From Pirellula sp. (GTDB lineage Bacteria; Planctomycetota; Planctomycetia; Pirellulales; PNKZ01): a stretch of DNA of 64,000 bases. Both the position numbers and the translations under genes were made by a program. The stretch covers positions 43,777-107,776 of the forward strand of contig PNKZ01000023.1 of assembly GCA_013822735.1 (NCBI GenBank). Direction: 5' to 3'. The notes under the pieces were generated by a model. The model was not told the origin of the DNA. It saw only the letters and a program-made list of their open reading frames with translations, and did no database searches. Positions 52,322 through 61,064 of this stretch are shown here, piece after piece. How positions within the stretch are numbered: position 1 is the stretch's first letter; each line of letters opens with the position of its first letter.

Positions 52322-53428
52322 ATGAAAGAGAACCTGATTCGCGTTACGAACACGCTCGGCCTCGACTTGCTGGAACCGTTGATTCGTCTGGCGGCCAACG
52401 ACGAGCCGCGGGCTCAATTGCACCGCCTTTGGCTTTACCTCGGCGTGCCGTTGATCGCCATGTTGGCGTTTTCCGCAGTCTGGTACGGCGTGTCGCGCAA
52501 CGTGCAGACCAAGTACGGCGCGATTCCGACGCCGCGCGAAGTGTCGCTGGCCGCCGCCGGACTTTGGGCCGCTCACTTCGAGGCACGCAGTAAAGCTGCG
52601 GAGTTCACTGACAAGCAAGAGGTGCTCGCCGCGCGATTCGCCGCGCAGGCCGCGGCCGTTCACAAACAAATGGCGGCCGAAAGCAACCCCGCCCGCGAGG
52701 CCGAGCTCGCTACGCAGGCCGACGTTTTCACAGCCGGCGCCGAAAAGGCGTTGCTGCGTCGCTACAGCGGCGCCCCGACGTATTTCGATCAGATTCTTAC
52801 GAGCCTTAAGACGGTATTCGCGGGCTTCCTCATCGCGTCGCTGATCGCCGTACCGATCGGAATTCTTTGCGGCATGAGCCGAACTTGCATGGCCGCGTTC
52901 AATCCGCTGGTGCAAATCTTTAAGCCGGTCTCGCCGCTCGCCTGGCTGCCGCTCGTGATGATCATGGTCGGTGCTGTGTACACCACGGACCCGAGCGAAG
53001 CGTGGTTCGAGAAGTCGTTCATCAGCTCGGCCGTCACCGTGGCTCTCTGCTCGCTTTGGCCGACACTCGTCAACACGGCCATCGGCGTCTCTTCGATCGA
53101 CAAAGACTATCTCAACGTCGCGCGCGTATTGAAGCTTTCCTGGTCGACGCGCCTCCGCAAGATCGTGGTGCCGGCCGCCATGCCGTACATCTTCACCGGT
53201 CTGCGCATCTCGCTCGGCGTCGGCTGGATGGTGCTCATCGCCGCGGAGATGCTGGCCCAGAATCCCGGCCTCGGCAAATTCGTGTGGGACATGTTCCAGA
53301 ACGGCAGCAGCCAAACGCTCGCCATGATCATGGTCGCCGTCTTCACGATCGGCGGCATCGGCTTCGCGCTCGATCGCATGATGATCGCCCTACAGCGTTC
53401 GCTCAGCTACGGCCCTGTCGTTTCCTAA
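52322..53428 (+). CDS. nrtB: Nitrate ABC transporter permease (NrtB type)
   Basis: 368 residues from the ATG at 52322; the longer in-frame reading adds a Pro/Ser/Arg-rich stretch with no counterpart. The family core is clear: multiple helices from about 175, [43 protein letters not shown], and the EAA-type cytoplasmic loop [32 protein letters not shown] near 282. Unusual is about 85 residues between helix 1 and helix 2 that are Ala/Glu/Lys-rich and helical (about 85-150), longer than in NrtB. The two ATPase genes follow at 39 and 24 bases. Confidence 0.9.
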   Translation: MKENLIRVTNTLGLDLLEPLIRLAANDEPRAQLHRLWLYLGVPLIAMLAFSAVWYGVSRNVQTKYGAIPTPREVSLAAAGLWAAHFEARSKAAEFTDKQEVLAARFAAQAAAVHKQMAAESNPAREAELATQADVFTAGAEKALLRRYSGAPTYFDQILTSLKTVFAGFLIASLIAVPIGILCGMSRTCMAAFNPLVQIFKPVSPLAWLPLVMIMVGAVYTTDPSEAWFEKSFISSAVTVALCSLWPTLVNTAIGVSSIDKDYLNVARVLKLSWSTRLRKIVVPAAMPYIFTGLRISLGVGWMVLIAAEMLAQNPGLGKFVWDMFQNGSSQTLAMIMVAVFTIGGIGFALDRMMIALQRSLSYGPVVS

Positions 53429-53467
53429 CGCTCTGCTTCATTTCCCACCTAAGTCGGCGAAAAGGCC

Positions 53468-54349
53468 ATGTCGTATCTCCAACTTCAAAACGTTCGCAAG
53501 GGCTACGGCATCGGCGCCGCCCGCATCAACGTGCTCGACAACGTGAATCTTTCGATTCGCGAAGGAGAATTCGTCGCCATCGTCGGCTTCTCCGGCAGCG
53601 GCAAGACGACTCTGCTCTCGCTCATGGCGGGACTCGCCCTGCCCGAGGTCGGCACGCTGACGCTCGCCGGCCGGCCGATTACCGGCCCCGGCCCTGAGCG
53701 AGGCATCATGTTTCAAACGTACGCCTTGCTCCCTTGGCTTACCGTTTTTGACAACGTCGCTTTGGCCGTCGACTCCGTTTGTGTCGGCGTCTCGTCCGCC
53801 GCGCGACGTAAGAACACGGAGCGGCTGATCGAACTGGTCGGCCTCACCAAGGCGACGCTCAAGCGTCCCGGCGAACTCTCCGGCGGCATGCGACAGCGAG
53901 TTTCGCTGGCTCGCACGCTGGCGATGAATCCCGACGTCCTTCTGCTCGACGAACCGCTCGGCGCGCTCGACGCGCTCACGCGCGGCAACCTCCAAACCGA
54001 GCTCGCGAGCATCTGGGCGGTCGAGAAGAAAACGTGCGTGCTCGTGACCAACGACGTCGACGAAGCGCTCCTCTTGGCAGATCGCATCCTCACGCTCACG
54101 CCCGGCCCCGGCTCGACGTTGGGCCGCGAGTTTCTCGTCGACCTCCCGCGGCCGCGCGACCGCAAAGAATTGAATCACTGCCCCGAGTTTCGCTCGTTGC
54201 GCAACGCCGTTACCGGCTACCTGATCGAACTCCGCGACCAAAGCCGGCAGGCACAGGCCGCTGCCGTCGCTAACCCGCCCAAGCCGCACTCCGCTCCGCT
54301 TCGCCCTAAGCGCGGCGCTGAAGCGACGGCGCTGGCTGCGTCGTCTTAA
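53468..54349 (+). CDS. Nitrate ABC transporter ATP-binding protein (NrtD-like, first)
   Basis: 293 residues. ABC motifs: Walker A GFSGSGKTT near 38, Q-loop region in MFQTYALLPWLTVFDNV near 81, signature LSGGMRQRVSLARTL near 139, Walker [13 protein letters not shown] near 159 and the switch His position read as Asn (LVTNDVDEA near 191). A C-terminal extension of about 40 residues is Ala/Pro-rich and not part of the fold. It lies 39 bases after the permease and 24 before a second, distinct ATPase, so the importer uses a heterodimer of ATPases as in NrtCD, but without the binding-protein fusion of NrtC. Confidence 0.92.
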   Translation: MSYLQLQNVRKGYGIGAARINVLDNVNLSIREGEFVAIVGFSGSGKTTLLSLMAGLALPEVGTLTLAGRPITGPGPERGIMFQTYALLPWLTVFDNVALAVDSVCVGVSSAARRKNTERLIELVGLTKATLKRPGELSGGMRQRVSLARTLAMNPDVLLLDEPLGALDALTRGNLQTELASIWAVEKKTCVLVTNDVDEALLLADRILTLTPGPGSTLGREFLVDLPRPRDRKELNHCPEFRSLRNAVTGYLIELRDQSRQAQAAAVANPPKPHSAPLRPKRGAEATALAASS

Positions 54350-54373
54350 CCTACTTTTGCGGAGCGAGCGACC

Positions 54374-55171
54374 ATGGCCGGTTACATCGAACTTTACCGT
54401 CTCGGCAAAACCTACATGAATCGGCGCGGCCCGGCCGTGATCGTGCGCGAGTTTAACCTCAACATGGACGAGGGGGAGTTCGTCTCCATCATCGGGCACT
54501 CCGGCTGCGGCAAGAGCACGGTGCTCGGCATGATCGCCGGCCTAACGTCGATCAGCGAGGGCTCGGTCATCGTCGCCCGTCGCGAAATCAGCGGCCCGGG
54601 CCCTGATCGTGGCGTCGTATTTCAAGCTCCATGCCTGCTCCCCTGGATGACGGCCGAAGAGAACGTTCTGCTCGGCGTGGAGAAGGTGCACCCTTTGCGG
54701 ACGCGCGCGGAGCAACGTGCGATCGCACTAAAGTATCTCGCTTTGGTCGATCTCAGCGACGCGGCCTCGCAGTTGCCCGCCGCACTTTCGCAAGGAATGC
54801 GGCAACGAGTCGGCATCGCTCGAGCGCTTGCCCTCACGCCCGACATGCTGCTGCTCGACGAACCGCTCGGCATGCTTGACTCCCTCACGCGTTTGGATCT
54901 TCAGGACGTGCTCTGCCGCATCCTGCAGCAAGACCGTCGGTCGACGCTGATGGTGACGCATGATATCGACGAAGCGCTCTTTCTTTCCGACCGTATCGTG
55001 ATGATGACCAACGGGCCGGCCGCCACGATCGGCGAGATCGTCGAAGTGCCGTTCCCTCGACCGCGGATGCGCGCCCAAGTGCTGGAGCATCCCGAATACT
55101 ACGCTCTGCGCGAACGGCTGATCGGCTTCCTCGAAGAACAAGACGCACATCACGCTCCGGCCGCGGTTTAG
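54374..55171 (+). CDS. Nitrate ABC transporter ATP-binding protein (NrtD-like, second)
   Basis: 265 residues of standard length. Walker [10 protein letters not shown] is near 41, Q-loop [17 protein letters not shown] near 84, signature [15 protein letters not shown] near 139 (an LSQGM variant of LSGGQ), Walker [12 protein letters not shown] near 163, and switch His in MVTHDIDEA near 193. It differs from the preceding ATPase in the signature and by having a His switch, so each member of the pair may complete one of two unequal nucleotide sites. The operon continues into the reductase genes 34 bases downstream. Confidence 0.93.
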   Translation: MAGYIELYRLGKTYMNRRGPAVIVREFNLNMDEGEFVSIIGHSGCGKSTVLGMIAGLTSISEGSVIVARREISGPGPDRGVVFQAPCLLPWMTAEENVLLGVEKVHPLRTRAEQRAIALKYLALVDLSDAASQLPAALSQGMRQRVGIARALALTPDMLLLDEPLGMLDSLTRLDLQDVLCRILQQDRRSTLMVTHDIDEALFLSDRIVMMTNGPAATIGEIVEVPFPRPRMRAQVLEHPEYYALRERLIGFLEEQDAHHAPAAV

Positions 55172-55205
55172 CCTACTTCTCGCAATCGTCTTCCGTCTGC
55201 CTATC

Positions 55206-56915
55206 ATGCTGATCACCACCGACAATTCGACGCTCGCCACGGCCGACCAAGCCGAAGCGGCGGGCATTCGCTTCTCGGCGGGCGGTCCGGCGTTGGTCGA
55301 AGTGCTCCTGGCCGAGCAGCAAGAACTGTCCGCCGTCGAAAGGTTCTCGCGTCGACACGATACGGAACTTCAGGGCGCAGGCGGGCATGCGCAAGCTCGG
55401 CACTATCATGACCTGATCCCCCTTTCGCTCCCGGCCGCCGGCGAACAGTACGCCTTTCGCGTCGACCTCGATGCCTGCTCCGGCTGCAAGGCGTGCGTGA
55501 CGGCGTGTCATCAGCTCAACGGCCTCGCCGACGACGAAACGTGGCGCAGCGTAGGCCTGCTGGTAGGCGAGAAGCTCATTCCGCCCGTCTCGCCTTACGC
55601 GAGGATGAGCACCGAGTTGCCGGTTCTCAAAAACGTCACCACGGCCTGCCATCATTGCGTGGAGCCGGGTTGCTTGAGCGGCTGTCCGACGCGCGCCTAC
55701 GAAAAAGATCCCGCCACCGGAGTCGTGCGACACCTCGACGATCAATGCATGGGTTGCCAGTACTGCCTCCTCATGTGTCCTTACGAGGTGCCTCAATATC
55801 AACCCGCGCTCGGCATCGTTCGCAAGTGCGACATGTGCCGCCAACGCCTCGCGGCCGACGAAGCGCCGGCGTGCGTGCAAGCATGTCCCAATCGGGCCAT
55901 CTCCATTCAAATCGTCCGTCGCGAAGATGCCTTCGCTGCAGCGGCGCGCGGCGAGTTCCTACCAGATAGTCCCGATCCGCGCCACACGATTCCGACGACG
56001 ACGTTCGTCAGCCGTGACGCGGCGCTATCCGCATTGCGGGCCGCCGATACATTTTGCGATCGGCCGCAGCATGTCCACGCCTCGCTTGTGGCGATGCTCT
56101 GCCTCACGCAAGCCGCCGTCGGGTTGCTCTTGGTCGACGAAGCGCTCGCACGGCTCGCCGGCGCCGCTTGGCCGGCATCGGCAAGAAAGTCGGCCGGTCT
56201 CACTGCCGCGGTCGTCGGCATCATCGGAGTCCATGCAGCAATGTTGCATCTCGGGCGGCCGACGCTCGCCGTCAAAGCGTGGCTTGGCTGGCGCACCAGC
56301 TGGTTGAGCCGGGAAGTGATTGTGTTCGGTCTTTGGATGGCCGCCGTCGGCGCGTACGCGGCGAGCCTCTTGCAATTGCTTCCCACGAACTACTCCGCCC
56401 TGACGCGTTACCTTGCCATCGGGCTCGGCATCGGCGGCGTCTATTGCTCAGCCATGATTTACGCTGCGACCGGCCGCACATGGTGGAGCCTGCCGCGCAA
56501 CGCCGCGCGATTCTTCGGCACTATGTTCACGCTTGGGCTCTACGGCGCGGCGTGTCTCGCTGCAATCTGCGGATCGACGGTCGCTCTGCCGATCGCTATC
56601 GCCGCGGCCGGCGTGATCGCGGCCAAGACCATTTGGGAGGCCGTCGTCTTGCGGCACTATTTCTCTTCGCAACGTCACGCTCTCCTACGCACCGCGCGGT
56701 TACTTGCCGGAGAGCTTCGCTTGATCGTCGACGTGCGGTCAGTGGCAAGCTGTTTTGCCGTGGGACTCGTGTATCTACTGGCCGCCGTGCCGACTTACGC
56801 CGTGCTCTGGACGTCCATCGCACTTGTCGCCGCCGCAGTCGGCGAGTTGATCGAACGAACGTTGTTTTTCGCCGCGGTCGTTCCGGCGCGCATGCCGGGA
56901 GGAATCCGCACATGA
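55206..56915 (+). CDS. Fused DmsB-DmsC-like iron-sulfur / membrane-anchor subunit of the nitrate reductase
   Basis: 569 residues. The first half is a DmsB-type ferredoxin with four clusters: [11 protein letters not shown] at 91-101, [13 protein letters not shown] near 146, [11 protein letters not shown] near 180, and the CDMC/CVQAC pairs near 207-226. From about 285 to the end there are 8-9 membrane helices like the DmsC quinol-oxidising anchor ([63 protein letters not shown], with the conserved HLGRP). The fusion replaces two separate proteins. It overlaps the catalytic gene by 4 bases (ATGA). With no Tat signal on either, it should pass electrons from membrane quinol to the cytoplasmic nitrate reductase. 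Confidence 0.88.
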   Translation: MLITTDNSTLATADQAEAAGIRFSAGGPALVEVLLAEQQELSAVERFSRRHDTELQGAGGHAQARHYHDLIPLSLPAAGEQYAFRVDLDACSGCKACVTACHQLNGLADDETWRSVGLLVGEKLIPPVSPYARMSTELPVLKNVTTACHHCVEPGCLSGCPTRAYEKDPATGVVRHLDDQCMGCQYCLLMCPYEVPQYQPALGIVRKCDMCRQRLAADEAPACVQACPNRAISIQIVRREDAFAAAARGEFLPDSPDPRHTIPTTTFVSRDAALSALRAADTFCDRPQHVHASLVAMLCLTQAAVGLLLVDEALARLAGAAWPASARKSAGLTAAVVGIIGVHAAMLHLGRPTLAVKAWLGWRTSWLSREVIVFGLWMAAVGAYAASLLQLLPTNYSALTRYLAIGLGIGGVYCSAMIYAATGRTWWSLPRNAARFFGTMFTLGLYGAACLAAICGSTVALPIAIAAAGVIAAKTIWEAVVLRHYFSSQRHALLRTARLLAGELRLIVDVRSVASCFAVGLVYLLAAVPTYAVLWTSIALVAAAVGELIERTLFFAAVVPARMPGGIRT

Positions 56916-59185
56916 GCATCGACGTCGCTCCTCCTCGACCGCTCACGGAACGCTTGTCGGAAGCGGTCCGCTCGTTCGACGGTCCGCTCACTCACGAGCT
57001 CGTCTTGGCCCCCGGCCAATTCGGTCTGGGCCAATTACCCGCCGGTCTGCAACCGACCGCCGTCACGCAAACCGTCTGCGGCTTCTGTTCGACCGGCTGC
57101 GGTCTTACCGTCCACCTACGCGACGGTGAAGCGCTCGGGCTCACTCCGTCGACAAACTATCCCGTCAATCTCGGCATGGCTTGTCCGAAGGGTTGGGAAG
57201 CTCTCACCGTGCTGGAATCGCCCGACCGCGCGACGAGGCCGCTTCTGCGCGACCCGTCGGGCACGTTGCAACCGACGACTTGGGACGAAGCGCTCCGCAC
57301 CTTTTGCTCCCGCTTTCAAGAGTTGCAAAACAAGCATGGTCCGGAATCGGTCGCGTTTCTCAGCACCGGACAGATTCCGACGGAAGAAATGCTATTCCTC
57401 GGCGCACTCGCCAAGTTCGGCATGGGCTTCATTCACGGCGACAGCAACACGCGGCAATGCATGGCCACGGCGGCTACGGCCTACAAGCAATCGTTCGGCT
57501 TCGACGCGCCGCCGTATACCTACGCCGACTTCGAGGAATCCGACGTACTCGTCTTCGTCGGCGCCAATCCTTGCGTCGCGCATCCGATCATGTGGGAGCG
57601 AGTGCTGCGAAATCGTCGCGAGCCGAAGATCATCGTCGTCGATCCGCGTCGCACCGAAACGGCCGTTTGCGCCACGCAGCATGTGCCGATCAGCCCTAAG
57701 TCGGACCTCACGCTGCTCTACGCCGTCGCACATCTGCTCATTAAGAATGAGTGGATCGATGCGGAGTTCGTCGCAGCTCACACCTCGGGTTTCGCGGAGT
57801 TTGCGGCACACGTCATGGCTGCGTCGTACGAGCCGGCGACCGCCGCCGCGGCCTGCGGCGTCGCTGTCGCCGAACTGGAGCAACTTGCCGCGACTATTCA
57901 CGCCGGCGAGCGCGTGTCGTTCTGGTGGACGATGGGGGTCAACCAAAGTTACGAAGGAGTTCGCACCGCCCAGGCGATCATCAATCTGGCATTAATCACC
58001 GGCAACATCGGCCGCCCCGGCACGGGAGCCAATTCCATCACCGGGCAATGCAACGCGATGGGCTCGCGGATGTTTAGCTGCACGGCGAGCCTTCCCTGCG
58101 GTCGTGAGTTTACGAAAGAGCCCGATCGACGCGAGGTCGCCGAGTTGCTCGAACTCGACGTCGCCAAGATTCCCGATCGCGATAGCCTCTGCTACGACCA
58201 AATTCTCGACGCCGTTCGCGAAGGACGAATCCGCGGCTTGTGGATCATCGCCACTAATACGGCCCACTCTTGGATTCAGCAAAGCGAAGCGCGTGAAGCG
58301 CTCGCGAAGCTGGACTTCCTCGTCGTGCAAGACATGTACACGACGACGGAAACGGCCCAGGCCGCGCATCTCGTGCTGCCGGCCGCCGGATGGGGCGAGA
58401 AGGAAGGAACGTTCATCAACTCCGAACGACGCTTCGGCTTGCTCAAGAAAGTGGCACGGGCGCCCGGCTCCGCGTTGGCCGACTTCTCAATCTTTCGTTT
58501 GCTCGCCGAATATTGGGGCTGCGGCGAACCGTTCGCGTCCTGGACAACTCCCGAAGCCGTGTTCGAGCGCATGAAACGGCTCTCCGCGGGCCGCACGAAC
58601 GATATCACCGGCATTCGCGATTATCTGATGCTCGACCAGGCCAACGGCATTCAATGGCCTTGCAACGCCGAGACCGCCGCGCAGATTGAAGCCGCCGAGC
58701 AAGCAAGCCCCGTACACGAACGCCGTCTCTTCGCCGACGGCCGGTTCGCTCATCCTGACGGTCGTGCGCGGCTTCTGTTTGCCCAGCCGCAAGGAATGCC
58801 GGAACCGCCGGATGATTCGTACCCGTTGGTATTGCTCACCGGGCGCGGCTCCGTAAGCCAGTGGCATACACAAACGCGCACGTCGAAGAGCGCCGTTTTG
58901 CGGAAGCTCTATCCAAGCCGCTGTTATGTGGAAGTCCATCCCGACGACGCCGCGCGCCACGGAATTGCCGCAGGAGACGTCGTGGCGGTGGAATCGCGCC
59001 GTGGGCAATTGGCCGCCTACGCGTTTCTATCGAGCGCCGTCGGTCGCGGGCGCGTCTTCCTGCCGATGCACTATGCCGCCGTCAACCGCCTGACGCTCGC
59101 TCACTTCGACCCTTACTCGCGGCAACCGTCGTACAAAGATTGCGCGGTGCGTATTCGTCGCACGCGCGAACAACCGGAAGCGTAG
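56912..59185 (+). CDS. nasA: Molybdopterin-dependent assimilatory nitrate reductase
   Basis: 757 residues from the ATG at 56912, which overlaps the preceding stop; a longer in-frame reading runs through the preceding gene in another frame and is wrong. The N-terminal [4Fe-4S] site has Cys 56, 59, 63 and 91 (CGFCSTGC, then MACPKGW). The family blocks are [21 protein letters not shown] near 172, [18 protein letters not shown] near 216, [14 protein letters not shown] near 338, [25 protein letters not shown] near 366, and the C-terminal cofactor domain ([20 protein letters not shown] near 645). No Tat signal, so it is cytoplasmic. It reduces nitrate to nitrite. NasA/NarB-type by context with NrtABCD and NirA. 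Confidence 0.92.
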   Translation: MSIDVAPPRPLTERLSEAVRSFDGPLTHELVLAPGQFGLGQLPAGLQPTAVTQTVCGFCSTGCGLTVHLRDGEALGLTPSTNYPVNLGMACPKGWEALTVLESPDRATRPLLRDPSGTLQPTTWDEALRTFCSRFQELQNKHGPESVAFLSTGQIPTEEMLFLGALAKFGMGFIHGDSNTRQCMATAATAYKQSFGFDAPPYTYADFEESDVLVFVGANPCVAHPIMWERVLRNRREPKIIVVDPRRTETAVCATQHVPISPKSDLTLLYAVAHLLIKNEWIDAEFVAAHTSGFAEFAAHVMAASYEPATAAAACGVAVAELEQLAATIHAGERVSFWWTMGVNQSYEGVRTAQAIINLALITGNIGRPGTGANSITGQCNAMGSRMFSCTASLPCGREFTKEPDRREVAELLELDVAKIPDRDSLCYDQILDAVREGRIRGLWIIATNTAHSWIQQSEAREALAKLDFLVVQDMYTTTETAQAAHLVLPAAGWGEKEGTFINSERRFGLLKKVARAPGSALADFSIFRLLAEYWGCGEPFASWTTPEAVFERMKRLSAGRTNDITGIRDYLMLDQANGIQWPCNAETAAQIEAAEQASPVHERRLFADGRFAHPDGRARLLFAQPQGMPEPPDDSYPLVLLTGRGSVSQWHTQTRTSKSAVLRKLYPSRCYVEVHPDDAARHGIAAGDVVAVESRRGQLAAYAFLSSAVGRGRVFLPMHYAAVNRLTLAHFDPYSRQPSYKDCAVRIRRTREQPEA

Positions 59186-59222
59186 CCGTTTTGCGCGGCC
59201 GGAAAACGAGAGGACTTAATCG

Positions 59223-61064
59223 ATGATCGCCGACGCCGGATTTAGCGAAGAACAACAACAGTATCTGCAAGGGTTCGTCGCCGGGAGCGATGCCGCTCGC
59301 GCCGCGCGCGGACTGCCGACCTTCGCCGCGACGCTCGGCCTTTCGGCCGCGGAAGCCGTACGACCTTCCGAGGCCGCAAAAGCCGTCCCCGGCGGCTACT
59401 ACGCCGCCGACGCCATTCACGTGGCCGCGCAAGACCGTCAACTGGCCGAAGGAAAGAAGCTCACGCCGGAAGAAAATGCCAAGCGGACGAAGAACCCGTT
59501 TGAGATGTGGGACGAAATGCGGGCCAACGCCGAAGCCGGTCGGTTTCCCAGGGGAACCGATATGTTCCTTTACAAGTATCACGGATTGTTCCACGTCGCG
59601 CCGGCGCAAGACTCGTTCATGACGCGGCTCCGCTTCCACGGCGGCCTCACCAATGCGTATCAACTACGCGGCGTGGCCGATATTGCGGAGCAGTTCGGCG
59701 GCGGCTATGCCGACATTACGACGCGGGCCAACTTGCAGGTCCGCGAGATTCCGGCTCGGCATGCGATTGACGTGGTCACGTCGCTCATCGATCTAGGAAT
59801 CATCAATCGCGGAGCAGGAGCCGACAACATCCGCAACGTTACCGGTTCGCCGACCGCGGGTATTGACCCCGACGAACTCATCGATACGCGTCCCTTGACC
59901 AAGGCGATGCATCATCACATCTTGCAGCATTCGGAAATGTACGGCCTGCCGCGGAAGTTCAACATCGCATTCGACGGCGGCGGCACAATCAGCGCACTAG
60001 CCGACACGAACGACATCGGCTTCACGGCCGTACGTGTGGCGGAGGGCGATGCCGAAGTACCGGCCGGCGTTTACTTCCGCCTCGAACTCGGCGGCATCTC
60101 CGGACACAAAGATTTTGCGCGCGATACGGGCGTGTTGCTGCGGCCCGAGGAATGCATACCCGCCGCCGCGGCGCTGGTGCGGGCCTTCAGTGAGTTGGGG
60201 GATCGGACCGATCGCAAGAAAGCGCGACTCAAGTACGTGCTCGACCGTCTCGGCTTCGATGGTTTTTTAGCTGCGGCCGAGAAGTACCACGGGAAGCCTT
60301 GGCGGCGCTTCGCCCTCGATCGTTGCACCACGCGGCGCACCGCCGATCGGGCCGCGCATATCGGCGTGTATCCTCAAAAGCAGGCGGGCTTGTTCTACGT
60401 CGGCGTCGTGCTCCCTGTCGGGAGAATGCGCGTGGATCAACTACGCGGAATCGCCGCCATCGCTGAGCGGCACGGCAGCGGCACGATTCGCCTGACGGTC
60501 TGGCAAAACCTGTTGATCTCGGATGTGTCGGAAGCCCGGCTCGACGAGGTCAAACAGGAACTCGAAGCGCTCGGCCTCCACTGGTCCGCGACCAACATTC
60601 GGGCCGGTCTCGTGGCATGCACCGGCAACGGCGGCTGCAAATTCGCAGCGTCGAACACCAAGCGGCATGCCATGCAGATTGCCGAGTATCTCGAGACGCG
60701 CGTCCAGATCGATCAACCACTCAACATCCATCTCACCGGTTGCCATCACTCGTGCGCTCAGCATTATCTCGGCGACATCGGATTGCTGGCGACGAAGGTT
60801 TCCGTCGGCGAAGAGATGGTCGAGGGGTATCACGTCTATCTCGGCGGCGGCTACGGCGAACGGCAAGCCATTGGCCGAGAGCTAATGCGCAATGTCACCC
60901 ATAACACGGTGCCGCAAGTGCTTGAACGTCTGCTCTCGGATTATCTCGAACGACGCCACGACGATGAGGAATCGTTCTTCGACTATTCCCGTCGGTACAC
61001 GACGGAAGAACTTTTGCAGCGCTTGCAACCGACGCCGGTCAGCGCGATGGAAGGTGCGGTATGA
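59223..61064 (+). CDS. nirA: Assimilatory nitrite reductase, siroheme and [4Fe-4S] type
   Basis: 613 residues. The duplicated nitrite/sulfite reductase architecture is clear: ferredoxin-like half-domains (FLYKYHGLFHVAPAQDSFMTRLRFHGG near 118 and VGRMRVDQLRGIAAIAERHGSGTIRLTVWQNLL near 402) and siroheme-binding TRANLQVREI and NIAFDGGG. The cluster ligands are C466-X5-C472 (CTGNGGC) and C507-X3-C511 (CHHSC). In many NirA proteins the second motif is CPNSC, so His-His replaces Pro-Asn. It reduces nitrite to ammonium with six electrons in the cytoplasm. It lies 37 bases after the nitrate reductase and is coupled by an ATGA overlap to a flavin reductase that may be its electron donor. Confidence 0.93.
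   Translation: MIADAGFSEEQQQYLQGFVAGSDAARAARGLPTFAATLGLSAAEAVRPSEAAKAVPGGYYAADAIHVAAQDRQLAEGKKLTPEENAKRTKNPFEMWDEMRANAEAGRFPRGTDMFLYKYHGLFHVAPAQDSFMTRLRFHGGLTNAYQLRGVADIAEQFGGGYADITTRANLQVREIPARHAIDVVTSLIDLGIINRGAGADNIRNVTGSPTAGIDPDELIDTRPLTKAMHHHILQHSEMYGLPRKFNIAFDGGGTISALADTNDIGFTAVRVAEGDAEVPAGVYFRLELGGISGHKDFARDTGVLLRPEECIPAAAALVRAFSELGDRTDRKKARLKYVLDRLGFDGFLAAAEKYHGKPWRRFALDRCTTRRTADRAAHIGVYPQKQAGLFYVGVVLPVGRMRVDQLRGIAAIAERHGSGTIRLTVWQNLLISDVSEARLDEVKQELEALGLHWSATNIRAGLVACTGNGGCKFAASNTKRHAMQIAEYLETRVQIDQPLNIHLTGCHHSCAQHYLGDIGLLATKVSVGEEMVEGYHVYLGGGYGERQAIGRELMRNVTHNTVPQVLERLLSDYLERRHDDEESFFDYSRRYTTEELLQRLQPTPVSAMEGAV

Noticed and set aside
51291..54499. Three long minus-strand frames (313, 335 and 353 codons) opposite the nitrate importer genes
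   Set aside because: All are antisense to strongly recognised NrtA, NrtB and ATPase genes and have Arg/His-biased composition.
56054..56911. N-terminal extension of the nitrate reductase frame by 286 codons
   Set aside because: It runs through the DmsB-DmsC-like gene in another frame with Arg-rich nonsense; the ATG at 56912 overlaps the preceding stop and begins the family sequence.
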